Assembly: GCF_018918185.1 (NCBI RefSeq)
Contig: NZ_JAHLPZ010000004.1
Span: 1 to 64,000, forward strand
From: Eubacterium sp. MSJ-21
GTDB lineage: Bacteria; Bacillota; Clostridia; Lachnospirales; Lachnospiraceae
Reading direction: 5' to 3'
Length of the DNA stretch: 64,000 nt
How positions within the stretch are numbered: the first letter of the stretch is position 1; each line of letters opens with the position of its first letter. The notes beneath the pieces were generated by a model. The model made no database searches, was not told where the DNA came from, and saw nothing but the letters and a program-made list of their open reading frames with translations. A program made the position numbers and the translations under genes. Positions 45,211 to 54,223 of this stretch are shown piece by piece.

Positions 45211-47095
45211 CTGTAGCCCTCCCATTTCTATAACTCTGCGCCTCGAGCTGCTGCCGGTTCTCCTCCGTAAACGGAATTGCCGGAATGTGTATCACAATCT
45301 TCGTTCCTTCATCAGGCTCACTGTAAACAAGAAGACCATATTCGTTACCAAACATCAGCTGAATCCGATTGTGTACATTGATGAGTCCTACCCCGGAACC
45401 ATGCTTTGGTACTTTATTATTATCCTTGAGGACATTTTCAACCGTCTCCTCACTCATACCCATGCCATTATCCTCGACAGAGAGATAGATATCATCTCCC
45501 TTTTTCTCACCGCGTACCGTAATCATTCCGCCGTCATCCTCGTCCATATTTCCAACCCCGTAATAGATTGCATTTTCCAGAATCGGCTGTACGATGAGCT
45601 TGACCGTACAGTAATCATTGACTTCTTCGTCAATATCAAATTCCACGCGGAACCGTTCTTTATAGCGCACAAGCTGGATATTCATATAGCTCCGGCTATG
45701 CTGCAATTCATCCGCGATCCGGATTACGGTTCTTCCCTTTGACAGACTGATCCGAAGCAGTCTGGCAAGCTCCGAAATCATGAGAACCGCTTCCTTATTC
45801 TTCTGTGCCTCAACCATCCATGTAATCGATTCGAGCGTATTATATAGGAAATGCGGATTAATCTGACTTTGCAGTGCATCCATCTCACTCTTTCTGCGTT
45901 CAGTCTGTTCCCGGATAATCTCCTGCATCAGATTCTCTATCTGTTCATAGGACTTCTTGACCGAATATCCGAGATGCCGGATCTCCGAGGAACCACCAAT
46001 ATAGATATCCGTATCCCCACCTGTCTCATATGCCTTGACTGACTCATTCAGCCGCAGAATCGGACGTGAAATCTTTCTTGATATGATCCGGTTTACTTCG
46101 AGCATCATCATCATCAAAATCAGAATGGCTGTGATAATATAATACCGGAACCGGTTAATATTTGCTGTCTGTACACGCTCCGGAATCACACCGACCAGCT
46201 TCCAGCCGGTATATGCCACACTACTGACAACAACATTTCCCGGTCTACCGTTCAGCGAAAGCTCATACGTTCCGTCTTCTAATTGCGATGTCATCTCACA
46301 GTTTTCCGAAAAATATCCACGGTCAATATCTGCACGTCTCGGATGGTAAATCATCTGTCCATCCCGGCTGCAAAGGTAATAATAAATACCGTTTGAGGAC
46401 TCATTGATCCGCTTCATCGTATTTGATATCACAGAATATTTCATATCTACCAGCAGTACACCGCTGCGCGGTTTTTCCCCATCGTTAATATCCACGGAAC
46501 GGCTAAGGGAAATAACCCAGTAATACCGGTATGTGCCGTCCTCAAACAGATTCTGGATATGCGGCAGGGAGAAATGCACATTCTCAATCTCCTCCTCTGC
46601 ATTCGTATACCAGTCCTGTTCGGATGCCTTTACGCCCTTCTTGCGTTCTGAAACCGGCTCTGCCACAAGCTGTGCCCCATTGCTGTCATACAGCGCCATG
46701 CTTTGAACCTTGTCTGTGTTGATTTCATAAAGCAGGCTGAACTGGCGGTTAAAATCATCACTGGAGATATCATTTTCCTGAATGATATTGTAATTCACTG
46801 CATTCATTATCTGACGGACATTCAACAACTCCGCATCCAGCTTATCTACTGTGCTTTCGACCATGCTCTCTGCGTTCGACACAGCAGTCTGCTTCATCGC
46901 CATTTTAAAACGATTATACAGCAGCAGACCAATTGTAATTGTCGTAATCAACGTAAGTGCAGTAAGAACCGCCATGATGATTGACTGTATATCCAGTCCG
47001 ATAAATCTTCTATGATGCGTCCAGCCCTGCTTTTTCATCCACCTTTGAAGCCAGCTTTCCTTCTTTTGCAATTTTCCCATCTCTCTTGTTTTCAA
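45197..47095 (-). CDS. YesM-type sensor histidine kinase
   Basis: This 632-residue kinase has a first helix at about residues 36-58, a large extracytoplasmic dCache-like sensor, and a second helix near 315-335. A HAMP-like linker follows, then the His_kinase domain with S-Q-I-N-P-H-F-L-Y-N-T-L-E (phosphoacceptor His). The HATPase_c domain has N-A-I-Y-Y-G, D-N-G-M-G-M and H-G-S-G-V-G-L. Translation seems to start at a TTG behind AGGGGAAATGGA, with an ATG six codons later as an alternative. It pairs with the YesN-type regulator encoded just upstream and probably controls the mgl genes. Confidence 0.92.
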   Translation of the reverse strand: MKTREMGKLQKKESWLQRWMKKQGWTHHRRFIGLDIQSIIMAVLTALTLITTITIGLLLYNRFKMAMKQTAVSNAESMVESTVDKLDAELLNVRQIMNAVNYNIIQENDISSDDFNRQFSLLYEINTDKVQSMALYDSNGAQLVAEPVSERKKGVKASEQDWYTNAEEEIENVHFSLPHIQNLFEDGTYRYYWVISLSRSVDINDGEKPRSGVLLVDMKYSVISNTMKRINESSNGIYYYLCSRDGQMIYHPRRADIDRGYFSENCEMTSQLEDGTYELSLNGRPGNVVVSSVAYTGWKLVGVIPERVQTANINRFRYYIITAILILMMMMLEVNRIISRKISRPILRLNESVKAYETGGDTDIYIGGSSEIRHLGYSVKKSYEQIENLMQEIIREQTERRKSEMDALQSQINPHFLYNTLESITWMVEAQKNKEAVLMISELARLLRISLSKGRTVIRIADELQHSRSYMNIQLVRYKERFRVEFDIDEEVNDYCTVKLIVQPILENAIYYGVGNMDEDDGGMITVRGEKKGDDIYLSVEDNGMGMSEETVENVLKDNNKVPKHGSGVGLINVHNRIQLMFGNEYGLLVYSEPDEGTKIVIHIPAIPFTEENRQQLEAQSYRNGRATDETR

Positions 47096-47115
47096 TCCAT
47101 TTCCCCTATTTTTTC

Positions 47116-48720
47116 TTACTGATTCGTATGCTGTGCGCGGTACTTCGACGGTGACACGCCAAATCGTTTCTTGAATACATAACTGAAATAATTCGCATCC
47201 AGATATCCCACCCGCTCAGCAATCTGATAGCTTTTCTCATTTGTTTCCAGTATCAGTGTTGCCGCATGATCCATCCGGTAATCCGTCAGATACGTGATAA
47301 ACGCTTTTCCCGTCTCCTTCTTGAACACCGAAGAAAAATACGAATTCGATACCCCTAGCACAGAGCAGATCGTGTCCAATGACAAATCCGGCTCCATATA
47401 ACGCTCACGTACAAGATTCTGCGCATCAGTCACAAGCCGTCTCGATGTACTGTTTCGGGCATTTTTCAGCTGTTCCCCAAGCTCTACCGAAACTTCCTGC
47501 ATCCATGCCGTAAGTGTACTCTCATCCATCTGCGGAATCGTCTCGTAAGGATTCTGGATTCCATGCAGATGATTATTAAAATCAAGAAAATTATTTGCAC
47601 AAAACCGGTAAAATGCTCCCACCATCTCCATGATCGCAAGATTATACTGACTGACTGTCTGTGCATTGCTGTGCAGCTTTTCTATTTCGTTTACAACGGC
47701 CTTCTCAATCTCTTCCTTTAGTCCGAGATGAATGGCTTTGAACAAATCATGCATCCTTGTATCTTCCGGCTGCAAGGTTGTTTCCTGTTCCTTCGGTGCA
47801 AGCTCGGCAATATTGATTGCGCGTTTCGTCCCGTACAATACCCTGTACGATACCGCCTCTCTGGAACCATCGTAAGACATTTTAATATTCGCCATATTGT
47901 CGCATACACGACCGATGCCTGCCGTAACCACCGCCCCCATCACGCGATACGCCCATTTGCAGAAGCGGTCACACGAATCCGTAAACTGTACAATCGCATC
48001 CTCCGAGGCGAGTTCTATCAGCATCAGTGTATTGCCAAGATAGGAGAATACCCGGCTCTTCCACTCTGTCGCAAGCCGTTCCTTGATCTCGTGTTCAACA
48101 GACATTGCAAGCAGCAGCGGATTCATGCCGTCCGGCACATGATGTTCCGAAGTGTGGAAAATTGCACATCCATAATATGGTCCTTTCATATCAATCTGAT
48201 ACGCGGCAAAAAATTTCCCGCAGTTTTCTTCTGTCACCCTTCCCTCAATGAGAGATACAAAGAAGTTATTCTGCAGTACCGGAAGTGCTGCATTGAAATA
48301 ATTCTCTAGACGTGTTACATTCAGTTTTTCTTCCCGTTCCCGGTCCAGCGTGTCCTTCAGACGTCTCAGGCAATCAGACAGTTCCGTTGCATTTATCGGT
48401 TTCAGCATATATTCCTCAACCTCCAGATGCACTGCTTCCTTTGCATATTCAAACTCATCAAACCCTGTAAAAATAATGATGTGAATATTCTGGAAGTCCC
48501 GGTTTAAACGACGGGACAACTCCAATCCATCCATATATGGCATCTTGATATCTGTAATTACGACATCCGGTTGAAGCTTCTCAACCAGTTCAAGTGCTTT
48601 CACTCCGTTGGTTGCGTTACCAACGACGGTAAATCCAAGGTCGTCCCATTGTATGCGTTGTTCAATTACTTCGATGACTTCTGCTTCATCATCCACCAGA
48701 AGCACTTTATATTTTTCCAT
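47116..48720 (-). CDS. YesN-type response regulator with AraC DNA-binding domain
   Basis: The ATG at 48720 behind GTGGGGTG gives 534 residues. The receiver domain has V-L-L-V-D-D-E-A, phospho-acceptor Asp in V-V-I-T-D-I-K-M-P-Y-M-D-G, I-I-F-T-G-F and Y-M-L-K-P-I. A middle domain of ~280 residues is of unknown role. The C-terminal double helix-turn-helix has L-S-L-D-T-I-C-S-V-L-G-V-S-N-S-Y-F-S-S-V-F-K-K and V-G-Y-L-D-A-N-Y-F-S-Y-V-F-K-K. It is the first gene of a four-gene sensing operon and probably activates sugar transport genes such as mglBAC upstream. Confidence 0.93.
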   Translation of the reverse strand: MEKYKVLLVDDEAEVIEVIEQRIQWDDLGFTVVGNATNGVKALELVEKLQPDVVITDIKMPYMDGLELSRRLNRDFQNIHIIIFTGFDEFEYAKEAVHLEVEEYMLKPINATELSDCLRRLKDTLDREREEKLNVTRLENYFNAALPVLQNNFFVSLIEGRVTEENCGKFFAAYQIDMKGPYYGCAIFHTSEHHVPDGMNPLLLAMSVEHEIKERLATEWKSRVFSYLGNTLMLIELASEDAIVQFTDSCDRFCKWAYRVMGAVVTAGIGRVCDNMANIKMSYDGSREAVSYRVLYGTKRAINIAELAPKEQETTLQPEDTRMHDLFKAIHLGLKEEIEKAVVNEIEKLHSNAQTVSQYNLAIMEMVGAFYRFCANNFLDFNNHLHGIQNPYETIPQMDESTLTAWMQEVSVELGEQLKNARNSTSRRLVTDAQNLVRERYMEPDLSLDTICSVLGVSNSYFSSVFKKETGKAFITYLTDYRMDHAATLILETNEKSYQIAERVGYLDANYFSYVFKKRFGVSPSKYRAQHTNQ

Positions 48721-48760
48721 GTAGCACCCCACTTGTTATCACCTGCCGGGTATGTTGAAA

Positions 48761-48962
48761 GCATCTGGTCTTTGGGTAGGAGTTGCAGGGAATAACGATT
48801 CCACGCAGACGCGCTCCCGCTCACTTCCACACGCAACAGACACTAAACTCACAGCTCTACCATTCTTCGAATCGGTAGCGCTGTTCGTTAAGTGCTGGCG
48901 TGTTCCAATGGTCTGCGTTAAAATCGTTATTCCCTCGCAACTCCAGCCACATATTAGAATGC
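48761..48962. repeat. ~200-bp imperfect palindrome in the regulator leader
   Basis: GGAGTTGC-A-GGGAATAACGATT...CGCAGAC (from 48779) is mirrored by GTCTGCG...AATCGTTATTCCC-T-CGCAACTCC (to 48944). Inner segments also pair (CACT...ACAGC with GCTGT...AGTG, and CTACCATTC with GAATCGGTAG around a tiny loop). Outer GCAT/ATGC ends extend it to about 48761-48962. It may be a MITE-like element or a structured RNA leader ~40 bp upstream of the response regulator start. Confidence 0.75.
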
Positions 48963-49079
48963 TTCCGAACTATCCGGCAATTCTTATTGTTCTTTGTTGT
49001 TTTATTGTCCTTATTATACCAAAGTTATCACTATAAAGATACCTAAATATCTAGCTGATTGCTTGCTTCCATTGCCTAA

Positions 49080-49385
49080 TTGGGGAGTTTCCTTCTATTT
49101 CGGGAATTTACCCCAACTGACTTGTTTCCTACTCCTGCTCAATTGGGGATTTTTCCTCTATTTCGAGAGTCTGCTCCAACTGACTTGTTTCCTACTCCTG
49201 CCTTATTGGGGGAGTTCCCCTCATTTTCAAGTTTTTGCTCCAACCAGCTTACTTCCTATTCCTGCTCAATTGGGGATTTTTCCTCTATTTCGGGAATTTG
49301 CTCCAACTAGCTTGCTTCCTAGTCCTGCCTTATTGGGGGATTTTCCCTCATTTTCAAGTTTTTGCTCCAACCAGCTTGCTTCCTA
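49080..49385. repeat. 63-bp tandem repeat, second and diverged array, about 5 units
   Basis: TTGGGG...TTTCC blocks start at about 49080, 49143, 49206, 49270 and 49333, a period of 63 (64 once). Each has a CCAA block ~30 bp later and a linker like TGACTTGTTTCCTACTCCTG. The design matches the array at 13870-14098 (TTGGGG opening, CCAA closing, linker with CTTGCTTC), but the arms no longer pair well. The surrounding 863-bp gap (48721-49583) also holds the palindrome, a dispersed repeat and a terminator. Confidence 0.75.
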
Positions 49386-49398
49386 CTCCAATTCTATA

Positions 49399-49480
49399 TA
49401 TCAGAACATTTAGAACTTCTTAGTTACAATACATCCTATATTGTTCCAATTAAACAGTGCTATATATACTGGTTTTATTG
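49399..49480 (+). repeat. Dispersed ~85-bp repeat, solo copy
   Basis: TCAGAACATTTAGAACTTCT at 49401 matches the two arms of the inverted repeat at 56976-57333 (TCAGAACATCTAGAACTTCT on the minus strand of the left arm). Similarity continues through CAATACATCCTATATT and, more weakly, TATATATAC and CGTTTTG. Confidence 0.65.
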
Positions 49481-49507
49481 CGTTTTGACATTATATACAA
49501 TATACAG

Positions 49508-49547
49508 GAAAAGCCGCCTCTCCATCCTCTTCGATAGACAAGGCGAC
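49508..49547 (-). terminator. Terminator of the mglBAC operon
   Basis: GTCGCCT and AGGCGGC pair on the minus strand around ~21 bases and are followed by TTTT. It lies ~37 bp past the mglC stop. Confidence 0.6.
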
Positions 49548-49583
49548 CCTTCCTTCGTTTACAACTTTATTTGATTACTTTGA

Positions 49584-51236
49584 TTACTTCTTCTGAACAT
49601 ACTTCAGACAGTCAAGTGTTACAGCTGCAAGGATGATAATACCTTCGAAGATAAACTGAAGGTTTGTATCAATACCGAGGATTGTCAGAGAGTATGTAAG
49701 GGATGTGAAGATCAGTACACCAGTTACAACACCGGAGATCTTACCGATACCACCTGTGAAGGATACACCACCTACTACGCAGGCTGCAATTGCATCCATA
49801 TCCCAGCCTTGTCCATATGCGGCACTACCGGATCCAACCATACGGTTACACTCAAGCCATGAACCAAATCCATAAAGGATACCTGCTAAGATGAATGCTC
49901 CCATTGTTACCTTGAATACGGAAATACCAGATACAGAAGCTGCTTCCGGATTACCACCAACAGCGTAAAGGTTCTTACCAAATGTTGTCTTGTTCCAGAT
50001 GAACCATACAACGATGATTGCTACAACTGCCCAGATAATGATGGTTGGGAATCCACCAAGATTTGGAATAAACATGTTCGGAATGCTTGACTCGATTGCA
50101 CCGAAGGATACACCCTTTGTTGCATATGTTACAAGTCCGAAGATAATCAGCATGTTCGCCATTGTCGAAATAAATGGATGCATCTTATACTTCGCCATGA
50201 AGAAACCGGCAATACTTGCAAATACGGTTGTAAGTATGATACATGCAACAAGTGCAATAATTGCTCTGCCCGCTACCGGAATACCTGTAAAATCAAAGAT
50301 ATGTCCGAATACGCCACCGGTATTTACACCGCTGTGCATGATGATAGTTGCGGTTACCATACCCATACCTACCATACGTCCGATGGAAAGGTCGGTACCT
50401 GTTAACAGAATCAGGCCGGCAACACCAAGGGCTAAGAACATACGAGGCGAAGCCTGCTGCAAAATATTCAGGATATTTGTCAGTGTCAAAAGCTGTGTAT
50501 GCTTTACAATCGGTGTGATGATACACAATGCAATAAAGATGAGTAAAATTACAATGTACAGACCATTCTTATACATAAACTGTGTTGTATTGAATGTGTA
50601 TTTGTAGTTTTCTACCTTCTGTGCCTGCTTCTGTCCAAATGTATACTTAGACATACGGAGCAGATCGATCAAATGAAACTTATGCGCAAATGCATCGTGC
50701 TTTCTATCCTTGATTTCCTGCAATTTAGACTCATGTGTCATCTGTGCATCAAACAGGCGGTTACGATATACATACTTCTCATCCTTGATTTCCTCGGAAT
50801 CAGAAAGCTTTGCCAAAGCCTGCTCGTGCTCTGTCTTAATTGTTGCTACAATCTTATCATAAGAAGCATTCTCTGCTGCCTTCTCTGCCTCGCAGCTCGC
50901 AACTACCTTCTCATAGTAGTCACTCTTGTAATGCTTGGAGAGATAACTTTCTGCATCGGAAACAAGCTTTGAAACCTTGTCCTTATTTGCAGATTCTACA
51001 GATTTTGCTTTCTCTAAGTCTGCCTTATCCTTCGCAATAATCTTTGCTCTCTCTTCCTTTGTTAAATTCTTGTCTTCTTTCGCAATTGCGATATGGTTCT
51101 TTAAGCTTCGAACCTTGTCAGATCCATCTACACGAAGTGCATCGATCTGCTTCTGTATTTTTCCTACATATTCATCAATCGGCTTCAAAAGCGCTGCTTC
51201 TGCTTCTGCCGAAAGGATCATACTTTTATCTGCCAT
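49584..51236 (-). CDS. mglC: Galactose/methylgalactoside ABC permease MglC with N-terminal extension
   Basis: The ATG at 51236 behind GAGGAG gives 550 residues. The C-terminal ~335 residues are a BPD_transp_2 permease with about eight to ten helices and the family segments G-T-D-L-S-I-G-R-M-V-G-M and Y-A-V-G-G-N-P-E-A-A. The first ~215 residues are soluble, highly charged and coiled-coil-like (K-N-L-T-K-E-E-R-A-K-I-I-A-K-D-K) and have no counterpart in E. coli MglC (336 residues). They precede the first helix, so they should be cytoplasmic, near MglA. Their function is unknown. Confidence 0.9.
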   Translation of the reverse strand: MADKSMILSAEAEAALLKPIDEYVGKIQKQIDALRVDGSDKVRSLKNHIAIAKEDKNLTKEERAKIIAKDKADLEKAKSVESANKDKVSKLVSDAESYLSKHYKSDYYEKVVASCEAEKAAENASYDKIVATIKTEHEQALAKLSDSEEIKDEKYVYRNRLFDAQMTHESKLQEIKDRKHDAFAHKFHLIDLLRMSKYTFGQKQAQKVENYKYTFNTTQFMYKNGLYIVILLIFIALCIITPIVKHTQLLTLTNILNILQQASPRMFLALGVAGLILLTGTDLSIGRMVGMGMVTATIIMHSGVNTGGVFGHIFDFTGIPVAGRAIIALVACIILTTVFASIAGFFMAKYKMHPFISTMANMLIIFGLVTYATKGVSFGAIESSIPNMFIPNLGGFPTIIIWAVVAIIVVWFIWNKTTFGKNLYAVGGNPEAASVSGISVFKVTMGAFILAGILYGFGSWLECNRMVGSGSAAYGQGWDMDAIAACVVGGVSFTGGIGKISGVVTGVLIFTSLTYSLTILGIDTNLQFIFEGIIILAAVTLDCLKYVQKK

Positions 51237-51254
51237 CGCCAAAACTCCTCTCTA

Positions 51255-52763
51255 TTACAAATATTTCGCACTAAGCTTTAATAATTCTTCCTGATTTGTC
51301 TCCTTCGTATTGACAATACCTGCCAAATGTCCGTTCGACATAACGCCAATACGGTTTGTGATTCCGAGAATCTCCGGCATCTCAGAAGAAACAACAATAA
51401 TTGTCTTACCCTGCTTTGCCATGTTAATGATCAACTCGTAAATCTCATATTTTGCTCCAACATCAATACCTCTTGTCGGATCGTCCATCATAAAGATGTT
51501 CGGAGACCGCTCCAACCATTTACCGAAGATTACCTTCTGCTGATTACCACCAGACAGATTTGCAATCATATCATCCGGTCCCATACATTTCGTATGCATG
51601 ACCTTGATTTCCTCTGCGGTTGCCCGCACCATGTCATCATGTGAGAGTGCAAGTCCACTCTTATAATGATTCATGTTTGCAATGGTTGTATTAAATGTAA
51701 TATCTGCTTTTAAGAACAGGCCATTTGCCTTACGTTCCTCTGTAATGAGGGCAAATCCATGATTCATCGCATCCTTCGGAGATGCAAAATTCATCATCTT
51801 ACCATCATAAATAACGTTTCCGGCTGCTCTTGTACGCATACCAAATATCGTCTCAAGAAGCTCTGTACGACCTGCACCGACCAATCCATACAAACCAAAT
51901 ATCTCGCCTTTTTTCACATCGAAGGAGATATTCTGAAGCTTCGGTGCATATTTTGTTGAAAGGTTCTGCACGGAGAGAATTGTCTCTCCCGGTGTATTAT
52001 CAACAGGCGGGAATCTGTTATCCAGAGAACGGCCTACCATAGCTGATATGAGTTCGTTCATGTTTGTATCTTTGCTGTCCTTCGTCATTACGAGGCTGCC
52101 ATCCCGCAATACGGAAATCTGGTCGCAGATCTCGAAGATCTCGTCCATCTTATGGGAGATATAAATCAGGGAGATTCCCTGGTCCTTAAGCTGACGCATC
52201 ATCTTGAAGAGCTTTGCTACTTCCGGTGCTGTCAGGGATGAAGTTGGCTCATCAAGTACAATTACTTTTGAATTGTACGAAATTGCCTTCGCAATCTCAC
52301 ACATCTGACGCTTTGATACAGACATCTTCTTCATCGGCTGCGTAAGGTTCACTGTGATTCCAAGCTTTCTGAACAGATCAGATGCTTCTTTTTTCATTCT
52401 GCCCTCATCGACCACACCAAGCGAATTCTTTGGGTATCGACCGAGGAACAAATTATCAATTACGTTTCTTTCCAGACACTGATTTAATTCCTGATGTACC
52501 ATTGCAACTCCGTTTTCGAGTGCATCCTTTGGTCCAGAGAAATTAACTTCCTTGCCATCTAATACGATTGTTCCTTCGTCCTTCTGATAGGTTCCGAAGA
52601 GACATTTCATCATTGTCGATTTTCCGGCACCATTCTCACCCATAAGTCCCATGATGGATCCTGGCTTCACATTCAAATCAATGTGGTTAAGAACCTTGTT
52701 TCTTCCGAATGATTTACTCATGCCATGAATCGATAAGATGTATTTATTCTTATCATCTGCCAT
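51255..52763 (-). CDS. mglA: Galactose/methylgalactoside ABC transporter ATPase MglA
   Basis: The 502-residue tandem ATPase (ATG at 52763 behind AAGGGAAG) has N-half Walker A G-E-N-G-A-G-K-S-T, signature V-S-K-R-Q-M and Walker B V-I-V-L-D-E-P-T-S-S-L. The C-half has the degenerate G-L-V-G-A-G-R-T-E-L usual in sugar ATPases and signature N-L-S-G-G-N-Q-Q-K. It energises import of galactose or related sugars with MglC and MglB. A hairpin in the gap from mglB probably lowers its expression relative to the binding protein. Confidence 0.95.
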   Translation of the reverse strand: MADDKNKYILSIHGMSKSFGRNKVLNHIDLNVKPGSIMGLMGENGAGKSTMMKCLFGTYQKDEGTIVLDGKEVNFSGPKDALENGVAMVHQELNQCLERNVIDNLFLGRYPKNSLGVVDEGRMKKEASDLFRKLGITVNLTQPMKKMSVSKRQMCEIAKAISYNSKVIVLDEPTSSLTAPEVAKLFKMMRQLKDQGISLIYISHKMDEIFEICDQISVLRDGSLVMTKDSKDTNMNELISAMVGRSLDNRFPPVDNTPGETILSVQNLSTKYAPKLQNISFDVKKGEIFGLYGLVGAGRTELLETIFGMRTRAAGNVIYDGKMMNFASPKDAMNHGFALITEERKANGLFLKADITFNTTIANMNHYKSGLALSHDDMVRATAEEIKVMHTKCMGPDDMIANLSGGNQQKVIFGKWLERSPNIFMMDDPTRGIDVGAKYEIYELIINMAKQGKTIIVVSSEMPEILGITNRIGVMSNGHLAGIVNTKETNQEELLKLSAKYL

Positions 52764-52782
52764 ATCTCTACTTCCCTTTCTT

Positions 52783-52821
52783 AAAAAGAAGGGTATCAAT
52801 TTTAGGTGACACCCTTCTTTG
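52783..52821 (-). terminator. Attenuating hairpin between mglB and mglA
   Basis: AAAGAAGGGT and ACCCTTCTTT with inner TCA/TGA pairing are followed by T-rich sequence on the minus strand. Its position between the binding-protein gene and the ATPase gene fits partial termination that leaves MglB in excess. Confidence 0.75.
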
Positions 52822-52855
52822 GTTAAATCATTTACCGTTCGTTCAATCAGTTCTC

Positions 52856-54118
52856 TTACTTGTTAAGAATTGATGTGTAAGATGCTGCGTTGTCTGTCTT
52901 AACCATGTTGATTGCAAATGCATCGTACTCACCAGGGTTACCAAGACGGTTTGTGATGTTAGACTCTGTCTGACCATCACCACCGATGTAATCAACCTTC
53001 AGGTTCAGAAGATCATCGTAATTCTGAAGAAGTGGCTGGTATGTTGAGCTTAAGAAGTTATCTGAAGCGTTGTAGATATCGAGCCATACCTTCTTCTCTG
53101 GGCTCTTGCTAGCATCAAGCTGCTTAGAAACCTTGTCATAAACCTTTGTTGAGTCTGTGAAATCCTGATAGTTATCTGCTGTTACTGCAATGTTCAATGC
53201 GTAGTAAGATCTCTCTTCTGCTGAGTATCTGTAATCAACACCCTCATCAAGCTTGTTGCCAGCTTCATCTGCTGTACCGATACCTGTGTCTACATCTACG
53301 CCGTCAAGTGCGTTACGAAGAACACGGAGTGTAAGGTAAGCCTGAACGTCTGCATGCTGTGAAATTGTTCCGCCGTAGCCTTCTGCGATAGCTGCTACTG
53401 CATCGCTGTTTGCATCGTATCCAAATGTAGGAACCTTGTTGTCCTTTGCCCAAGCGTTGAACATTGACATTCCCATACCATCGTTGTTAGAAACAACTAC
53501 ATCGATCTGATCACCGAAAGAAGCTGTCCATGTACCGATTGCATTACCTGCTGTTGCTGCATCCCATGTAGCACCTGCAGAGTTCTTCATCTCCTGTGAA
53601 GCAAGCTCACGGATTGTGTATTTCTTTCCATCTACTTCCAGTGTTGCATCCTGAACAACCTTTGCAGATCCATCTACGTTTGTACCTGCTGGTGCTGAAT
53701 CAACTGCGCCGTTTGCATCCACGCCTGTTCCAAGTGCGGAACGGACACCTCTTGTACGTGCGATGGAATCGTTATGTCCGATATCGCCGATTGCGAGTAC
53801 ATATCCGATTACGCCATCACCGTTACGGTCGATTGTTGCTGCATTCTTCTTGATGTAGTCAAGTACCATCTCACCCTGAAGCTCAGCACCCTGATTCGCA
53901 TCGAAACCTACATAGTAAGTATCTTTGTTAAAGTTAAGGGCTGTTTTGTCAAGCTCTCCTGTTGATGAGTTGGAAGGCTGACGGTTGTACCATACAAGCG
54001 GCTTATCCTTATTTGCAACTCCGTTTGATGAAGAACCACCACCTGATGATCCACATCCTACCATTGACAGTGCCATTGTTGCTGCTGCGATTACAGCTAA
54101 GATTTTTTTCTTCTTCAT
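52856..54118 (-). CDS. mglB: Circularly permuted galactose-binding lipoprotein MglB
   Basis: The 420-residue precursor has a lipoprotein signal (Cys22 in M-V-G-C). The mature chain begins at what is normally the fourth strand, P-L-V-W-Y-N-R-Q-P (Asn45 = Asn91 of E. coli GBP). The Ca2+ loop follows at 97-105 (Asp97, Asn99, Asp101; Gln142 became Gly), then His115, Asp117 and Arg121, a Trp in A-T-W-D, V-S-N-N-D-G-M, and F-G-Y-D. The usual C-terminus V-T-A-D-N-Y-Q-D-F is joined by ~20 residues to the normal first strand L-D-I-Y-N-A-S-D-N-F (Asp353 = Asp14, Phe355 = Phe16), and the chain ends with A-F-A-I-N-M-V-K-T-D-N-A-A. The Asn256 equivalent is Gln. This order is a circular permutation, not a truncation. 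Confidence 0.9.
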   Translation of the reverse strand: MKKKKILAVIAAATMALSMVGCGSSGGGSSSNGVANKDKPLVWYNRQPSNSSTGELDKTALNFNKDTYYVGFDANQGAELQGEMVLDYIKKNAATIDRNGDGVIGYVLAIGDIGHNDSIARTRGVRSALGTGVDANGAVDSAPAGTNVDGSAKVVQDATLEVDGKKYTIRELASQEMKNSAGATWDAATAGNAIGTWTASFGDQIDVVVSNNDGMGMSMFNAWAKDNKVPTFGYDANSDAVAAIAEGYGGTISQHADVQAYLTLRVLRNALDGVDVDTGIGTADEAGNKLDEGVDYRYSAEERSYYALNIAVTADNYQDFTDSTKVYDKVSKQLDASKSPEKKVWLDIYNASDNFLSSTYQPLLQNYDDLLNLKVDYIGGDGQTESNITNRLGNPGEYDAFAINMVKTDNAASYTSILNK

Positions 54119-54223
54119 ACTCTTTCCTCCTATGAATGAAATACTTGTTGAAATGTTCCTTCGTACTTTTTGTTCATTTTGTACATTTTTTTTGAATCAT
54201 TCCCTGTCTCATTGACTAAATTC

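Noticed and set aside
49027-49413. Several overlapping frames encoding 21-residue repeats
   Set aside because: The periodicity follows from a 63-bp DNA repeat divisible by three. No frame has a ribosome binding site and the composition is implausible.
52856-54118. MglB as a truncated or frameshifted pseudogene lacking its N-terminal strand
   Set aside because: The missing strand and helices are present in frame at the C-terminus, the signal peptide is intact, and the operon is complete. Permutation explains it better.
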